DNA of 64,000 nt from Colwellia demingiae (GTDB taxonomy: Bacteria; Pseudomonadota; Gammaproteobacteria; Enterobacterales; Alteromonadaceae): positions 124,001 through 188,000 of the forward strand of contig NZ_VOLT01000009.1 in the NCBI RefSeq assembly GCF_007954275.1, written 5' to 3'. The translations under genes and the position numbers were made by a program. The notes beneath the pieces are model-generated. The model searched no databases. It worked only from the letters and a program-made list of their open reading frames with translations, and was not told the origin of the DNA. Shown piece after piece: positions 61,474 to 64,000 of the stretch (position 1 is its first letter; each line of letters starts with the position of its first letter).

Positions 61474-62859
61474 ATGACAATTGCACTTAAACCTTACCAT
61501 CGGCCAGTTATAGAGGTTTTGCCATTTTTGGCTTTGGAGAAACACCAACTACATAATATAACGGTAGCAGCAGATGAACCCTTAACTCTAGATACTGTTG
61601 AATTATTGCAAAGGTTTGGCTCTCCACTTTATGTGGTGTCAGAGCAAAGATTACGTCAAGATTTTAAAAATTTTAAACGCAGCTTTAGTGATGAACACGT
61701 TAATACCAAAGTGGCATATTCCATAAAAACTAATTACCTACCAGCGGTTTGCGCCATTCTTCGTCAAGAAGGTGCCCAGGCTGAAGTAGTTTCTGGCATG
61801 GAATATGAGTTGGCACGCACCTTGGGTATCCCTGGCAAAGATATAATATTTAATGGCCCCCATAAAACTCAATCAGAACTTAAACTGGCACTTAGCGAGG
61901 GGGCGCTGGTCAACATTGATAACTTCAATGAATTGGAACTTATAGAACGGCTTTCTGAAGAACTTTTCACCCCTGCTAGAGTCGCTATTCGGGTAAATTT
62001 TCGTTATGGCACCAACCCATGGACCAAGTTCGGGTTTAACAATGAAAATGGTGAAAGTTTAACTGCGCTAAAGAAAATTTCCCGTAATACAAAACTTCAA
62101 TTTGAAGGTTTCCACTGCCATGTGGGTACCTTTGTTTTGGCCCATGAACTTTACGCTAATGCTGTCGAAAAGCTCATAGAACTAGCAAAACAAGCACGAG
62201 AAATAGGGCTTAACCCGACGAGTATAGATATTGGCGGCGGCTTTCCTTCGGCCAATACTCTTAGACCTGAGTATGACTTACCCGGTGGTAGTCAACGGAC
62301 AAATAATGATTATCTGCTACCTTATGCGGAACATATTTTTGGGCAATTACGTAAACATAGCGAGCTATTTGGAAATAACCCAACATTGATTCTAGAACCT
62401 GGACGAGCGATAGTCGACGCCTCGACACAACTTATAAGTACCGTCATTGCTAAGAAAGAGATAGCTGGAGGTCGCAACGCGGTTATTATTGATGCAGGGG
62501 TTAACTTAGTTCCTACCGTTTGTTACTACAACCATCAAATCAAGACAGTTGCAGCAACAAAAAGTGAGGAGAGAGGGTTATTAAAGCCAGTCGATATCTT
62601 CGGCCCTTTGTGTATGCAAAGTGATAGATTGCGTGAGCAAATATTGATGCCAGCATTAAATGTCGGAGATCACCTCAGTATTGGTAATGTTGGCGCATAT
62701 TGTCACACTCAATCGAATCAGTTTATTCAACCCAGACCGGCGACCATATTATTAGGTGAACAGGGGCCAGAACTTATCCGACGTGCCGAGACTTACCAAG
62801 ATATATTTGCGCTTGATCTATTACCGGGCCGACTGCGTGATGATAAATGCCAATTTTAA
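61474..62859 (+). CDS. LysA-like PLP-dependent decarboxylase (fold type III)
   Basis: A 461-residue decarboxylase of the diaminopimelate/ornithine group. The PLP lysine is in VAYSIKTNYLPAVC, with HCHVGT, the glycine loop DIGGGFPS, EPGRAIVDAS and FGPLCMQSDRL with the active-site Cys. NVGAYCHTQSNQFIQPRPA matches the end block of LysA. A longer N-terminus (about 45 residues) precedes the barrel. The ATG at 61474 lies four bases after the ATP-grasp stop. Here it probably decarboxylates an amino acid or ligated intermediate of the cluster rather than making lysine. Carboxynorspermidine decarboxylase is another option. Confidence 0.88.
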   Translation: MTIALKPYHRPVIEVLPFLALEKHQLHNITVAADEPLTLDTVELLQRFGSPLYVVSEQRLRQDFKNFKRSFSDEHVNTKVAYSIKTNYLPAVCAILRQEGAQAEVVSGMEYELARTLGIPGKDIIFNGPHKTQSELKLALSEGALVNIDNFNELELIERLSEELFTPARVAIRVNFRYGTNPWTKFGFNNENGESLTALKKISRNTKLQFEGFHCHVGTFVLAHELYANAVEKLIELAKQAREIGLNPTSIDIGGGFPSANTLRPEYDLPGGSQRTNNDYLLPYAEHIFGQLRKHSELFGNNPTLILEPGRAIVDASTQLISTVIAKKEIAGGRNAVIIDAGVNLVPTVCYYNHQIKTVAATKSEERGLLKPVDIFGPLCMQSDRLREQILMPALNVGDHLSIGNVGAYCHTQSNQFIQPRPATILLGEQGPELIRRAETYQDIFALDLLPGRLRDDKCQF

Positions 62860-64000
62860 AAATCATTTTACCGTTCAATGGAGGTCATTCGCCCAACTTG
62901 CCTTTTTAGACCGGCAAACGTCTGGTCTATTAATTTTTTTAGCCATTGCCCTGGTTTCGGTGTGGTCGGCTTTTGCCGCAATAGTTGGTGTGTTAATAAA
63001 CAATAGTTTAAGCCTCATCATTAAAGACTACACTGTGCAAGAATGGAAACTTGGCATTGCAGGTTATAACGGCGCAATAGTTGGCATGTATTGGGGCGAT
63101 TCTATATTTAGCATCAAGGGATTGTGTTTGTTTCTTGTTACACTGCTACTTTGCCTACTGATTGAATTTCGATTACGCGCCTTACTCATTCCAAGACAAC
63201 TGCCAATATTATCTCTTCCAGCAATGGCCAGTATTTTGCTCATTGTATTAACTATTTCATTGTTTTCGTTAGATACAAATCATCTTTTATTTGAAGGGGC
63301 AGCTGAGCCTATTTTTCAGACCTATAGTAGAGAAATTGCAATTATTCTCGTGGTGTCTGCTATGGCCTATCAATATCCGCTAGCCACTTTACAAACCCTT
63401 GGTATCAGCCTAACAGGTGGCCTCATAGCTCAATGGATAACGGGACTAAGCTTATATGTTTTGGTCGACTTATGGGCAATTAACTTGGCTCTGGCTTACT
63501 TCTCGATAAAAACGCTATTTTTAAAGCATTATCGCTTAGCTACCTTAGCGGCAACATTTAATACCCTGTTGGCATGGGTTATTTGGTATTTTTGGTTAAT
63601 CACAGGATTAGAGCAGTTAAGCGCGCCTCTCTTAATCCCCTTCATTATGAGCAGCTTGATAACATTAAGTTTGTTCAAACGATATAAAAACCATAACCTA
63701 CTTCAAAGCGAGCTTTGGAGAACATTTCAGCTCCTGCTAACCAATCGCTTAAGGGCTAAACAATGTGTGGCTATTACGGGTTCAGGAATACGCAAAGGAA
63801 CACTGCCAGATTATCCCTCTGGACAATGGTTAGATCCCAAGGTGCCAATCACTAGTTATACTCTGGCTGAATTTAAAACGTCGAAACGTTGCCGATATCT
63901 CTACTGGAAAGCATCATTTGACTACTACCAGCAAGCATTAGCAATTAATAAAAATAACATTGATAAACAACTCGATTATTTGTTGAATCACTATTTATCG
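62840..64000 (+). CDS. Urea-transporter-like membrane domain fused to a sirtuin-like domain (3' truncated)
   Basis: Open from ATG 62840 to the right edge, 387 codons; the end lies beyond the window. The start overlaps the decarboxylase gene by 20 bases, and no stronger ribosome binding site exists for an alternative. Residues 1-280 are a membrane domain with the twofold repeat of urea transporters: LGIAGYNGAIVGM (71-83) with LPILSLPAM, and LVDLWAINLALAYF with LSAPLLIPF in the second half. From about 305, CVAITGSGIRKGTLPDY and SYTLAEFKTSKRCRYLYW resemble the NAD-binding start of Sir2 proteins (TGAGIS...GIPDFR). Transport of a small amide or amine product is a plausible role. Confidence 0.72.
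   Translation, partial: MINANFKNHFTVQWRSFAQLAFLDRQTSGLLIFLAIALVSVWSAFAAIVGVLINNSLSLIIKDYTVQEWKLGIAGYNGAIVGMYWGDSIFSIKGLCLFLVTLLLCLLIEFRLRALLIPRQLPILSLPAMASILLIVLTISLFSLDTNHLLFEGAAEPIFQTYSREIAIILVVSAMAYQYPLATLQTLGISLTGGLIAQWITGLSLYVLVDLWAINLALAYFSIKTLFLKHYRLATLAATFNTLLAWVIWYFWLITGLEQLSAPLLIPFIMSSLITLSLFKRYKNHNLLQSELWRTFQLLLTNRLRAKQCVAITGSGIRKGTLPDYPSGQWLDPKVPITSYTLAEFKTSKRCRYLYWKASFDYYQQALAINKNNIDKQLDYLLNHYLS

Overview
The window looks like chromosome of a cold-marine gammaproteobacterium close to Colwellia (Alteromonadales). The reasons are the AT-rich sequence, the tandem pair of unrelated NADP isocitrate dehydrogenases (icd types II and I, a layout described for Colwellia maris), the order icd-rluE-nudJ-mnmA-hflD-purB, and cspD next to clpS-clpA. 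This is a family-level inference from gene content; no rRNA is present to confirm it.

Layout. 1-4279 is backbone: a Bax-like glucosaminidase running in from the left edge, ttcA, a DUF3135-type gene, a nuclease-like orphan and a YbcJ-type S4 protein. About 4280-21517 is a 17 kb integrative island at the 3' end of tRNA-Val(GAC), bounded by imperfect direct repeats of the tRNA 3' end plus its terminator. It carries a type I restriction-modification operon (hsdM-hsdS-two unknown genes-hsdR, joined by one-base TAATG overlaps), a DUF4145/Sel1/SEC-C protein, a membrane protein, two unknown genes, an AlpA/helix-turn-helix/tyrosine recombinase module, a PD-(D/E)XK protein and a P4-type integrase beside the tRNA. 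21750-57837 is mostly housekeeping backbone: a norM-type MATE pump, fructosamine kinase, fdxA, thrS-infC-rpmI-rplT, purC, leucine dehydrogenase, purB-hflD-mnmA-nudJ-rluE, the two icd genes, cspD-clpS-clpA, three identical tRNA-Asn genes, a second MATE pump with uvrB, queC/queE, alr, murQ-namZ and a membrane GGDEF protein.

The least ordinary stretch is the right end, 58970-64000. There a tight overlapping cluster encodes a PqqD-like peptide-binding protein, a CarB-like tandem ATP-grasp ligase, a LysA-like PLP decarboxylase, and a urea-transporter-like membrane domain fused to the start of a sirtuin-like domain that runs off the window. I do not recognise this combination as a named system. It reads as a small amide or peptide ligase pathway with its own transporter.

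Three control elements are well supported by sequence. infC probably starts at AUU. An anticodon-like hairpin with a CGT loop sits just before the thrS ribosome binding site. The tRNA-Asn array has a strong promoter with 17 bp spacing.
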